6,259 nucleotides of DNA from positions 1 to 6,259 of the forward strand of contig CAKSZY010000054.1 in the NCBI GenBank assembly GCA_934526015.1. The letters run 5' to 3'. Shown in pieces: positions 1 to 6,078 of the stretch (its first letter is position 1; each line of letters opens with the position of its first letter). Made by a program: the position numbers and the translations under genes. The stretch comes from an uncultured Dokdonella sp. (lineage in GTDB: Bacteria > Pseudomonadota > Gammaproteobacteria > Xanthomonadales > Rhodanobacteraceae). Below the pieces are notes generated by a model. The model saw only the letters and a list, made by a program, of their open reading frames with translations. It searched no databases and was not told the DNA's origin.

Positions 1-190
1 CCTTCGCCCCGCGCAGCGGGGAGAAGGTGGTGCGGCAGCACCGGATGAGGGGCCGTGGGAGGTGGGGTGCGTTCGCCGCTGCAGCCGTGCGCAAGCGCCG
101 TTTCATCGGCGGCTGCAGAAGAAGAAGCTGGAAAGCGCCCCTCATCCGCGGCTGCCGCCGCACCTTCTCCCCGTCGCAACGGGGAGAAGG
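1..190. repeat. REP/MITE-like palindromic element with inverted terminal hairpins
   Basis: The two ends mirror each other. The left end has a dyad with arms 1-11 and 17-27 (one mismatch), a second hairpin with arms GGTGC 29-33 and GCACC 38-42, then GGATGAGGGG at 43-52. The right end has CCCCTCATCC at 138-147, a hairpin with arms 148-152 and 157-161, then a perfect 11-bp dyad with arms CCTTCTCCCCG 163-173 and CGGGGAGAAGG 180-190. Nested almost concentrically inside is another inverted repeat, CTGCAGCCG at 79-87 and CGGCTGCAG at 110-118. The whole unit could fold into one long cruciform. Paired inverted REP sequences flanking a short spacer are typical of REP doublets mobilised in trans. It has no coding capacity of its own. 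It starts exactly at the window edge, so it may extend further left. Confidence 0.65.
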
Positions 191-215
191 GACAGGCATG
201 CGCTTTCACCAAAGT

Positions 216-288
216 GCAGCCGTGCGTTCTTGCGACAGCGCCAGCTTTCCTTCGCCCCGTCGCCACGGGGATAAGGACAGGCATGCGC
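216..288. repeat. Truncated second copy of the dyad repeat element
   Basis: GCAGCCGTGCG at 216-226 repeats positions 81-91 of the element to the left. The dyad at 249-276 (arms CCTTCGCCCCG and CGGGGATAAGG, with two mismatched pairs) matches the stem at 163-190. Both stems are followed by the same 14 bases, GGACAGGCATGCGC (190-203 and 275-288). The CCCCTCATCC box and inner hairpin that precede the complete stem are missing, so this looks like the right half of a second element with an internal deletion, in tandem with the first. Confidence 0.5.
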
Positions 289-428
289 CAACTCCTGCTT
301 GCACCGCTGCATTCCAACGCATTCCTGGAGCTTGCTCCGCTGCCCTTGCGACTCCGGTCAGCTCCTCAGCCGGGCAAGCTCGGCTCCACGAAAGCGTCAA
401 CCGGGCAGGTTCGGCGCTACGGAATGCA

Positions 429-1031
429 TCAAAGCCAGCCCTTCTGCCGCGCCAGCCGGTAGGCCTCGATGCGGTTGCCGACGCCGAGTTTGCCGATCGC
501 TTCCGAGAGGTAGTTGCGCACGGTGCCGTGCGAGAGGTTGAGCTGGCCGGCGATGTCGCTGGCGGACAGGCCTTCGCCGGCGAGGCGCAGGACCTGGCGT
601 TCGCGGTCGTTGAGCGGATCGGCTTCCGACCAGGCTTCGACGGCGAGTTCGGGATCGATCGCGCGGCCGCCACGGTGGACCTTGCGCAAGGCTTCGGCGA
701 GGTTTTCCGCCGGGGCGTCCTTCAGCAGGTAGCCGGAAACGCCGGCATCGAGCGCGCGACGCAGGAAGCCGGCGCGGGCGAAGGTGGTGACGATGACGAC
801 CTTGATCGGCAGTTCGTGGCGCTGGATGCGCTGGGCGAGTTCGAGTCCGGTCAGGCCCGGCATCTCGATGTCGGTGACGAGCACATCGGGCTTGAGCCGC
901 TGCAGCTCGCGCCAGGCACTTTCGCCGTCGGCCACGGCGCCGAGGACTTCGATGTCGGATTCGAGACCGAGCAGCGCCGACAGCGCACCGCGCACCATCG
1001 CCTGATCCTCGGCGAGCAGGATGCGGATCAT
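429..1031 (-). CDS. NarL/FixJ-family response regulator (DesR-like)
   Basis: A 200-residue two-component response regulator, probably the phosphorylation partner of the kinase encoded upstream. Residues 1-120 form the receiver domain: acidic pair E8/D9, phosphoacceptor D54 in TDIEMPG, conserved T82 and conserved K104 in LLKDAP. Residues 138-198 form a LuxR-type helix-turn-helix DNA-binding domain (DRERQVLRLAGEGLS, then DIAGQLNLSHGTVRNYLSEA, ending near GVGNRIEAYRLA). Length and architecture are typical of the family, and the closest resemblance is to DesR/LiaR-type regulators that work with six-TM kinases and ABC exporters. The ATG at 1031 begins the receiver fold exactly (MIRILLAEDQ), but no clear Shine-Dalgarno sequence precedes it. 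It is last in the operon, 170 bases after the kinase stop. A likely target is the operon's own upstream region, including the dyad at 6053-6078 (inference). Confidence 0.95.
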   Translation of the reverse strand: MIRILLAEDQAMVRGALSALLGLESDIEVLGAVADGESAWRELQRLKPDVLVTDIEMPGLTGLELAQRIQRHELPIKVVIVTTFARAGFLRRALDAGVSGYLLKDAPAENLAEALRKVHRGGRAIDPELAVEAWSEADPLNDRERQVLRLAGEGLSASDIAGQLNLSHGTVRNYLSEAIGKLGVGNRIEAYRLARQKGWL

Positions 1032-1043
1032 CGACGGTTCGGC

Positions 1044-1063
1044 CGCGGCAGGAACATGCCGCG
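1044..1063. other. Small inverted repeat just upstream of the response regulator start
   Basis: Arms CGCGGCA (1044-1050) and TGCCGCG (1057-1063) form a perfect 7-bp dyad around a six-base centre, ending 12 bases before the regulator ATG, about where a Shine-Dalgarno sequence would sit. It could be an RNA hairpin affecting translation or a protein-binding dyad overlapping a transcript start. In DNA this GC-rich it could also be chance. Confidence 0.35.
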
Positions 1064-1064
1064 C

Positions 1065-1094
1065 AAGGTAGCAAATCCCCCGCACGGAGACGAA
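1065..1094 (-). promoter_or_regulatory. Possible weak internal promoter before the response regulator
   Basis: Read on the minus strand, TGCTACCTT gives an extended -10-like element (TG, one base, then TACCTT at 1065-1070). A poor -35-like TTCGTC lies at 1089-1094, 18 bases away. It falls inside the 170-base kinase-regulator gap in one of the few less GC-rich patches. The matches are weak, so this is only a candidate for separate transcription of the regulator gene. Confidence 0.2.
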
Positions 1095-1201
1095 CGCGGA
1101 AGCGCACCCGCTGCGCGATCCGTGGCGTTGCGCAGCCGCAGCCGCGCCGGGCTGTGCGCCCGCGAGGACGTGGGGAACACCCGACGGCGCAGGCTGCGCG
1201 A

Positions 1202-2383
1202 CTACGGTGCGGCGTGTGCCGCGCCGCAGCCGGGACGGGCCGCGGCGGGTTCGTGCTCGAGCGGGATCTCTGCCTCGATGTGCAGGCCGCGTCCGGGCGC
1301 CGAGTCGATGCGCAGGGTGCCGCCGAGGGCCTCGATGCGTTCGCGCATGCCGGCGAGGCCGTTGCCGGGGGCGATGGCACCGCCGCGGCCGTCGTCGTCG
1401 ATGCGCAGCACCGCCTTGCCGCCACGGGCGAAGAGTTCGACCGAGGCCTGCTTCGCCTGCGCGTGGCGCTGGATGTTGGTGACCGCCTCGCGCACGGTGA
1501 GGGCGAATGCCGTCTCCAGTTCCGGCAACAGGCCGACATCGCCGAGGGTGTAGCGGAACGCCACTTCTCCGGATTCGAGCAGCAGTCGTGCGGAGGCGAG
1601 TTCGGCGGCGAGTCCGGCGGCGCGGATGCCGGTCACCGCGCGGCGCACCTGGCCGAGCGCATCGCGTGCCACCCGCGCGACCTCGTCGATCTCGCGGCGT
1701 GCGGCGTGCGCGTCGCGCTCGAACAGCTTGCCGGCCAGGTCGGCCTTCAGCGCCACCAGCGACAGGGTGTGGCCGAGCAGGTCGTGCAGGTCGCGGCCGA
1801 TGCGTTCGCGTTCGGCCAGCGCGGCGAGCCGGCGCACCTCGTCGTGCGAGAGCTTGAGCGCGGCGCCCTTGCGCGCGTTCTCGGCGTAGTAGTGGTTGCC
1901 GAAGAACACCGCCACGCCGATGACGGTGGTGATCGCGAACACGAACAACGGATAGCGCAGCAGCAGGCTTTCGGCGAGGAACAGGCCGAGCACGACGATG
2001 AGCCAGGCCACGCGCTCGAGCAGACGGCGATCGAGCAAGGCGGTGAAGGAGATCGCGTAGATCGTGTAGGTGTTGGAGAACGGATTGATCGGCATCAGCG
2101 CGTAGCCGAGCGCGGCAATCGCCAGCGTGCACGCCAGCTGGCGCCGGCCGCGGCTGCGATAGGCGGCGAAGTACAGCGGCACGAACACGACCAGGCTGGC
2201 GAGGGTCGGCCACAGCACCGCATCCGCGCCGCGGCGGCCGACATTGCCGGCGTAGTCGAACAGCAACGGCAGGAACAGGAAGACGAGATAGCCGAGCAGG
2301 TAGAACGGCATCCAGCCCTGCCCGTAGGCATCGGGAATCAGCCGGCCACGCCAGTGCCGAAGGGTGTCGGTGAAGCGGCTCAT
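1202..2383 (-). CDS. DesK-like membrane sensor histidine kinase
   Basis: A 393-residue sensor kinase of the HisKA_3 class. About six hydrophobic segments fill residues 27-161 with only short loops and no extracytoplasmic sensor domain, as in intramembrane-sensing DesK/LiaS-type kinases. A linker at about 165-190 leads to the dimerisation/phosphotransfer region, with phosphoacceptor H200 in ERERIGRDLHDLLGHTLS. The D201-x3-H205 motif next to it matches the DxxxQ/H phosphatase motif of this class, so kinase and phosphatase activity are both expected. The ATPase domain follows: N-box REAVTNIQRHA (298-308), G1 box DDDGRGG (329-335) and G2 box GNGLAGMRERIEALGG (340-355). The ATG at 2383 has a strong GAGGAG (2391-2396) with a 7-base spacer and starts just before the first membrane segment. 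It lies 17 bases after the amidohydrolase stop. The inducing signal is unknown. Confidence 0.94.
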   Translation of the reverse strand: MSRFTDTLRHWRGRLIPDAYGQGWMPFYLLGYLVFLFLPLLFDYAGNVGRRGADAVLWPTLASLVVFVPLYFAAYRSRGRRQLACTLAIAALGYALMPINPFSNTYTIYAISFTALLDRRLLERVAWLIVVLGLFLAESLLLRYPLFVFAITTVIGVAVFFGNHYYAENARKGAALKLSHDEVRRLAALAERERIGRDLHDLLGHTLSLVALKADLAGKLFERDAHAARREIDEVARVARDALGQVRRAVTGIRAAGLAAELASARLLLESGEVAFRYTLGDVGLLPELETAFALTVREAVTNIQRHAQAKQASVELFARGGKAVLRIDDDGRGGAIAPGNGLAGMRERIEALGGTLRIDSAPGRGLHIEAEIPLEHEPAAARPGCGAAHAAP

Positions 2384-2390
2384 CGGTACG

Positions 2391-2396
2391 CTCCTC
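2391..2396 (-). promoter_or_regulatory. Shine-Dalgarno site of the histidine kinase gene
   Basis: GAGGAG on the minus strand, 7 bases before the ATG at 2383. The reading frame stays open far upstream, to 2971, so this site decides the start; the upstream part overlaps the amidohydrolase gene and does not resemble protein. Confidence 0.75.
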
Positions 2397-2400
2397 GCGC

Positions 2401-4260
2401 TCAGCGCAACTCTACGCCATCGATGCGGAAACGGAATGCTCCGGGCGGATTGCCGGCGCTGAACGCGATCGCGCGCAGGCGCGACGGGTCGGCACCGGCG
2501 AACGCGGACAACGGAACGCGCACCTCGGTCCATTCGCGGGTGGTCGGCAGCGTGTGCATGGCCGGCATCGCCTGCGCGGAGGCGCCGGAGAACAGCATCA
2601 CGCGGATCTCGCGGCCGTCGCCCTGCAGGTGGAACACCAGCTCGCTGCGCGCGGAATAGTCGCGTGGCTCCATCGGCGCGGCATCGACGAAGAACATCGC
2701 CCCGGCCCACGGCTCGATGAATCCGGCGCGGATCTCGCCGTGGATCTCCAGAGCCCCCGGACTGCCGGCGGCACCGCCGGCGACGAGGCGATGGCCGGCT
2801 TCCGAGGCACCGCCCATCATCTGGTCGCTGGTGTCGAGCCAGGAACCGCCGCTGGCCATGTCGATGGTCGCGCCGTCGAAATCGCTGAGGCGCGTGGCCG
2901 CATGGGCGGGCGCGGCGGTGCCGTTGCCGGCTGCGGCGCGGTCGCGCGGGATGGCGTGGCCGTTCTTCCACAGCATGGCGATCGCGCGCGTGGCGGTGAT
3001 GTCGGTGAGCGGATCGCCGTCCACCAGGACGAGATCGGCGCGCATGCCGCGGGCGATGCGGCCGCGGTCATCGATGCCGAAGCGCCGCGCCGGCAAGGCG
3101 GTGGCCGCGGCCAGCGCCTCGGCCGGACTCAGCCCCGCGCGCACCAGCAACTCGAGTTCGCCATGCAGGCTGGCGCCATGGGTGGTGCCGGGATTGCCGG
3201 CGTCGGTGCCGGCCAGCACGGTCACCCCGGCTGCGTGCAGCGCACGCACGCTGGCGAAGGCGTTCTCGCCCCAGGCCGGATTGCGCGACAGCGCCTCGAA
3301 GCGCGCGTTCAGCGAGGCTGATTGCGCCGGCGTCAGCCACGGCTGCAGGCGCGCGTCGGCCGCCAGCGAGGCGCCATCGCCGGCACCGGCAGAGGCGGCG
3401 GTGACCGAGAGGGTCGGAATGACGAAGGCATCCGCGGCCTTCATCGCCTCGACGAGGGCGGGACTGGCCGGCGCATCGACGAACACGTGGGCGAGACCAT
3501 CGGCACCGAGGTCGATCGCGGCGAGGGCATCGTCCTGCGCGGAGACATGCACGACGGCGATGTGCTGCCGGGCGTGGCTGGCAGCAATCACGTCGCCGAC
3601 CTGTTGCGTGTTCAGCGTCGGCCACTTCGGGCTGCCGGCGTAGACGCCGAGATCCTCGACGATCAGCTTGATGAAATCGGCCCCCTCGTCGACGCGTGCA
3701 TCGACGAAGACACGCGCGTCGTCCGCAGCCGCCAGCGTCGGTACCGGCAGGCCGTACTGCGTGCCGTGCCCGCCGGGTGCGGTCACCGCGCTGCCGGCCG
3801 CCCACAGGTCGGCCTGCGTGCCGGCCTGCAGCGATTCACGCTGCGCCTTCAATGCCGGCAAGCGCGCGGCATCGCCGTGCATGTCGATCTCGGCGGTGAC
3901 TCCGAATCGCAGCGCGTCGGCCTGCGCCTCGCCCCAGGCATGCACATGCGCGTCGATCAGGCCCGGCAGCAGGGTGCGCCCGCCGCCGTCGACCACGGCG
4001 AGCCCGGCGTCGATGGCGGCATCCGCGCCGACCGCGGCGATGCGACCGTCGCGCACGATCACGTTGGCGCGCTCGAGCGTGCGCTCGCCATCGAACACGC
4101 GCACGTCGCGGATGGCGAAGCTGCCGCTCGGCGCCGCCTCGCTGCGTTCGGCGACGCCGGCCGGCTTGCGTGACGAGGGCGCCGGCAGCAGCACCACCGC
4201 CGCGACCAGGGTCCCGCCGAGGGCGGCGACGAGGAGGAAGTCGACGATCGATTTCTTCAT
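2401..4260 (-). CDS. Exported metal-dependent amidohydrolase fused to a CIA30-like domain
   Basis: A 619-residue two-domain protein. Residues 1-25 (MKKSIVDFLLVAALGGTLVA onward) form a signal peptide or N-terminal anchor without a lipobox cysteine, so the enzyme should act outside the cytoplasmic membrane. Residues 48-440 match the imidazolonepropionase/prolidase-like amidohydrolases: a beta-sandwich start (IRDVRVFDGE), metal ligands H105 and H107 (LIDAHVHAWG), probable carboxylated K198 (ADFIKLIVED), H238 (VVHVSA), H258 (GLAHVF), D353 (LAGTDAGNPG), and a C-terminal strand GMRADLVLVDGDPL. The ligand set looks complete. After a loop rich in Ala and Gly, residues 457-619 resemble CIA30 (PF08547): FDGATIDMASGG, SDQMMGGASEAG, a W577-x5-VPLSAF motif, and terminal FRFRIDGVELR. 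CIA30 domains are beta-sandwich folds; its role here is unknown, perhaps binding. The ATG at 4260 has GGAG (4267-4270) with a 6-base spacer. The substrate cannot be told; a peptide or amide compound is a guess from the family. Confidence 0.9.
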   Translation of the reverse strand: MKKSIVDFLLVAALGGTLVAAVVLLPAPSSRKPAGVAERSEAAPSGSFAIRDVRVFDGERTLERANVIVRDGRIAAVGADAAIDAGLAVVDGGGRTLLPGLIDAHVHAWGEAQADALRFGVTAEIDMHGDAARLPALKAQRESLQAGTQADLWAAGSAVTAPGGHGTQYGLPVPTLAAADDARVFVDARVDEGADFIKLIVEDLGVYAGSPKWPTLNTQQVGDVIAASHARQHIAVVHVSAQDDALAAIDLGADGLAHVFVDAPASPALVEAMKAADAFVIPTLSVTAASAGAGDGASLAADARLQPWLTPAQSASLNARFEALSRNPAWGENAFASVRALHAAGVTVLAGTDAGNPGTTHGASLHGELELLVRAGLSPAEALAAATALPARRFGIDDRGRIARGMRADLVLVDGDPLTDITATRAIAMLWKNGHAIPRDRAAAGNGTAAPAHAATRLSDFDGATIDMASGGSWLDTSDQMMGGASEAGHRLVAGGAAGSPGALEIHGEIRAGFIEPWAGAMFFVDAAPMEPRDYSARSELVFHLQGDGREIRVMLFSGASAQAMPAMHTLPTTREWTEVRVPLSAFAGADPSRLRAIAFSAGNPPGAFRFRIDGVELR

Positions 4261-4279
4261 GGCGTTCTCCACGAGGTCG

Positions 4280-4307
4280 CGCCGCAGCGGCCTTGCCGCC
4301 AGCGGCG
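4280..4307 (-). other. Stable hairpin between permease and amidohydrolase genes
   Basis: Arms CGCCGC (4280-4285) and GCGGCG (4302-4307), continuing as GCGGC (4287-4291) and GCCGC (4295-4299) around a three-base loop, give 11 G-C pairs broken only by a 1x2 internal loop. It occupies half of the 55-base gap between the permease stop and the amidohydrolase Shine-Dalgarno. No T-tract follows, so it is not a standard intrinsic terminator. A role in mRNA processing, 3'-end protection of the transporter message or partial attenuation fits its position (inference). Confidence 0.5.
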
Positions 4308-4315
4308 TGCCGGGT

Positions 4316-5083
4316 TCAGCGGGACGCCGCGAGGCGGCGACGGGCGAGCAGGAAACAGGTGACGGTGACCATGGCGAGCACGCCGAAGTGCAGCCACAGC
4401 GGTCCTCCGGCGTCGCGGCCGACCACCTTGAGGGCGATCTGCGCGAGGTGGTAGGACGGCCACACCGGCGCCGCCGAGGAGAGGAAGGCCGGCAGCACCG
4501 ACAACGGCATCCACAGGCCCGACAGGAACGCCATCGGCAGGTAAATGAGGTTGACCACCGCAGGTGCCGCCGAGCCGCCGACCAGCGCACCGATCAGCAG
4601 GCCGATCGCGCAGAACGGCAGCACGCCGAGCACGTTCACCGCGAACAGCGCCAGCCATTGCCACGGCACCAGCACGACGCCGGCGGCGAAGGCACCGATC
4701 GCGGCCAGCAGCAGCGAGGTGATGCTGGCGAACAGCATCGCCATCGCCATCTTGGCGATCAGCACGGCGCCCGGCGGCATCGGCAGCGCGCGCTTGTATT
4801 CGAGCTGGCCGTTCTCGCGCTCGATGGCGATGGTGACACCGAAGCCGAACAGGGCCGAGCCCATGATGCCGAACACGCCGTAGGTCGCCAGCAGGTAGCG
4901 GGCGATCTCGGCACCGCCGCGCCCGCCGGACAGGATGACGCCGAACAGCACGTAGAACAGCACCGGGAACAGCAGGCTCGGCAGCGCGAACGACGGCGTT
5001 CGCCACAGGCGGATGAACTCGTATTTCGCTTCCAGCAGGTAGCTGCGCAGGTTCGAATGGGCGGGAACGGCAAAGGTGTCCAT
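4316..5083 (-). CDS. ABC-2 type transporter permease
   Basis: A 255-residue inner-membrane protein with about six hydrophobic segments (near 32-52, 64-87, 108-135, 144-168, 174-197, 231-247), the normal size and topology for an ABC-2 permease. Between the second and third segments lies the charged stretch ERENGQLEYKRALPMPPG (88-105), the usual ERExG...LP motif of the family. Near the C-terminus is the hallmark YLPMAFLSGLWMPLSVLP (181-198). Two subunits probably pair with two copies of the ATPase encoded just before it to form an exporter. Its ATG at 5083 overlaps the ATPase stop by one base (TGATG), with GAGG (5091-5094) 7 bases upstream, pointing to translational coupling. The substrate is unknown; relatives linked to DesK/DesR-type pairs are often annotated as drug or lipid exporters. 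Confidence 0.94.
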   Translation of the reverse strand: MDTFAVPAHSNLRSYLLEAKYEFIRLWRTPSFALPSLLFPVLFYVLFGVILSGGRGGAEIARYLLATYGVFGIMGSALFGFGVTIAIERENGQLEYKRALPMPPGAVLIAKMAMAMLFASITSLLLAAIGAFAAGVVLVPWQWLALFAVNVLGVLPFCAIGLLIGALVGGSAAPAVVNLIYLPMAFLSGLWMPLSVLPAFLSSAAPVWPSYHLAQIALKVVGRDAGGPLWLHFGVLAMVTVTCFLLARRRLAASR

Positions 5084-5982
5084 CAGGCGGCCTCGCGGGT
5101 CAGTTCGATGAAGGCCTCGGCGAGGCCGGCACGTTGCACTTCGAGATCGGCCAACGTGACGTCCTCGGCGAGGAGGCGGCGCACGACCGGTTCGGCGACA
5201 TCGACGACAATCTCGAGGCGGCCGTGGTCCGCGCCGGCACTGCGCACGCCGGGCCAGCGCGAAACCTCGTCCGCTGTCAGCCTCGACTGGCAGCGGATGC
5301 GGCGCTGGTCGACCCGCGCGCGCACTTCGCCGACGCTGCCGGCGGCGACGACGTGGCCGCGATTGAGCACGACCACGCGGTCGGCGAGCGCTTCGGCTTC
5401 CTCGAGGTAATGGGTGGTCAGCAGCACGCCGCAGCCGTCGGCGACGAGTTCGCGGATCGCCTTCCACAGGCCCTGGCGGGCTTCGATGTCGAGACCGGTG
5501 GTCGGCTCGTCGAGGAACAGCAGGCGCGGCCGCCCGCACAGGGCGAGGGCGAACTGCACGCGCCGTTGCTGGCCGCCGGAAAGCTTGCCGTAGCGGCGCC
5601 CGAGCAGGCCGTCGAGACCGGCCAGGGCGACGCAATCGGCCACGCTGCGCGGCTGCGGATAGTAGCTGCGGGTGAGATCGAGCAACTCGCCGACCTTCAG
5701 CGTGTCGGCCAGTTCGGCGGCCTGCAGCATCAGGCCGACGCCGCGGCGTGCGGCCAGCTCCTGCGGCGAGCGGGCGAACAGGCGCGCCTCGCCCGCGTCG
5801 GCATCGAGCAGGCCGAGCAGCAGCCCGATTGCGGTGGTCTTGCCGGCACCGTTCGGTCCGAGCAGGGCGAGCAGTTCGCCGGCGTGCACGGCTAGATCGA
5901 TGCCGTCGAGGGCCGGCTGCGCGCCGTAGCGCTTGCGCGCGCCGCGCAACTCGGCAAGGACTGCGGGAGGATTCATCGTCAT
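5083..5982 (-). CDS. ABC transporter ATP-binding protein
   Basis: A 299-residue cytoplasmic ATPase that would power the permease encoded next. All nucleotide-binding motifs are present in order: Walker A GPNGAGKT (42-49), Q-loop Q87, signature LSGGQQRR (134-141), Walker B LLFLDEP (154-160) with catalytic E159, D-loop GLD (163-165) and switch H191. About 90 residues follow the core ATPase (from about 210), ending ADLEVQRAGLAEAFIELTREA; this matches the C-terminal extension of DrrA/CcmA-like exporter ATPases. I chose the ATG at 5982 because GGAG (5990-5993) lies 7 bases upstream. An ATG at 6024 in the same frame has no such site, and the residues it adds do not look conserved; the ATG at 5976 is also possible. 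It is the first gene of the operon. Confidence 0.95.
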   Translation of the reverse strand: MTMNPPAVLAELRGARKRYGAQPALDGIDLAVHAGELLALLGPNGAGKTTAIGLLLGLLDADAGEARLFARSPQELAARRGVGLMLQAAELADTLKVGELLDLTRSYYPQPRSVADCVALAGLDGLLGRRYGKLSGGQQRRVQFALALCGRPRLLFLDEPTTGLDIEARQGLWKAIRELVADGCGVLLTTHYLEEAEALADRVVVLNRGHVVAAGSVGEVRARVDQRRIRCQSRLTADEVSRWPGVRSAGADHGRLEIVVDVAEPVVRRLLAEDVTLADLEVQRAGLAEAFIELTREAA

Positions 5983-5989
5983 CGGCGTT

Positions 5990-5993
5990 CTCC
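5990..5993 (-). promoter_or_regulatory. Shine-Dalgarno site deciding the ATPase start
   Basis: GGAG on the minus strand with a 7-base spacer to the ATG at 5982; spacing to the ATG at 5976 would be 13. The 11 bases GGCGTTCTCCA around it (5985-5995) recur exactly at 4261-4271, before the amidohydrolase start. Confidence 0.6.
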
Positions 5994-6052
5994 AGGCGAC
6001 GCCGACATGCTGCGCCGCCGGCACCGGTCCCGGCAGTTGCGCCGATCAGGCA

Positions 6053-6078
6053 TCGCACATGACAGGCGTCATGCGCGA
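6053..6078. promoter_or_regulatory. Candidate operator: 26-bp dyad upstream of the operon
   Basis: The core is CATGAC (6058-6063), four bases AGGC, then GTCATG (6068-6073). Pairing extends outward through one mismatch (6057/6074) to TCGC (6053-6056) and GCGA (6075-6078), so 10 of 11 positions match. It is centred about 83 bases upstream of the ATPase start. NarL/LuxR-type regulators bind such short inverted repeats as dimers, so the regulator at the operon's end is the natural candidate (inference). As RNA it could also form a hairpin, but no T-tract follows on either strand. I see no convincing -35/-10 pair for the operon, which would suit an activator-dependent promoter. Confidence 0.45.

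Larger units (their letters stand above)
1..428. other. Intergenic region downstream of the response regulator; no gene seen
   Basis: No reading frame here resembles a known protein; the open frames in it are low-complexity Arg/Pro/Ala/Ser-rich translations of GC-rich DNA. The left part is a repeat element (1-190) with a partial second copy (about 216-288). From 289 to 428 I see only short repeats: GCATTCC occurs twice in direct orientation (309-315, 319-325) and once inverted (421-427), and GAGCTTGC (328-335) is inverted at 374-381. No hairpin followed by a T-tract lies just downstream of the regulator gene, so I cannot place an intrinsic terminator. The repeat hairpins may limit read-through, which is inference. 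Confidence 0.7.

Noticed and set aside
163..190. Intrinsic terminator for the operon
   Set aside because: The perfect 11-bp stem lacks a T-tract on either strand, lies about 240 bases beyond the regulator stop, and is part of a repeat element with similar stems nearby.
1..288. A CRISPR array
   Set aside because: The repeats are dyad-containing, inverted relative to each other or truncated, and irregularly spaced; there are no uniform direct repeats with unique spacers and no cas gene.
309..427. Insertion-sequence ends or a target duplication based on the GCATTCC repeats
   Set aside because: The seven-base matches are short, there is no transposase fragment between them, and such repeats occur by chance.
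27..1553. A 508-codon plus-strand frame running from the repeat region across the regulator gene
   Set aside because: It is antisense to the regulator and kinase, crosses the repeat element, and has no family resemblance or convincing ribosome binding site.
1154..2659. A 501-codon plus-strand open frame antisense to the histidine kinase and the amidohydrolase end
   Set aside because: It lies opposite two well-supported genes, its translation is low-complexity with no recognisable domain, and long antisense frames are expected in DNA this GC-rich.
3668..5410. A 580-codon plus-strand open frame antisense to the ABC transporter and amidohydrolase genes
   Set aside because: It shadows genes with complete catalytic motifs, and its own translation has Arg/Gln/His-rich runs without domain signatures.
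5983..6024. A longer ATPase N-terminus starting at the ATG at 6024
   Set aside because: The added 14 residues do not look conserved and there is no Shine-Dalgarno at proper distance, while the ATG at 5982 has GGAG 7 bases upstream.
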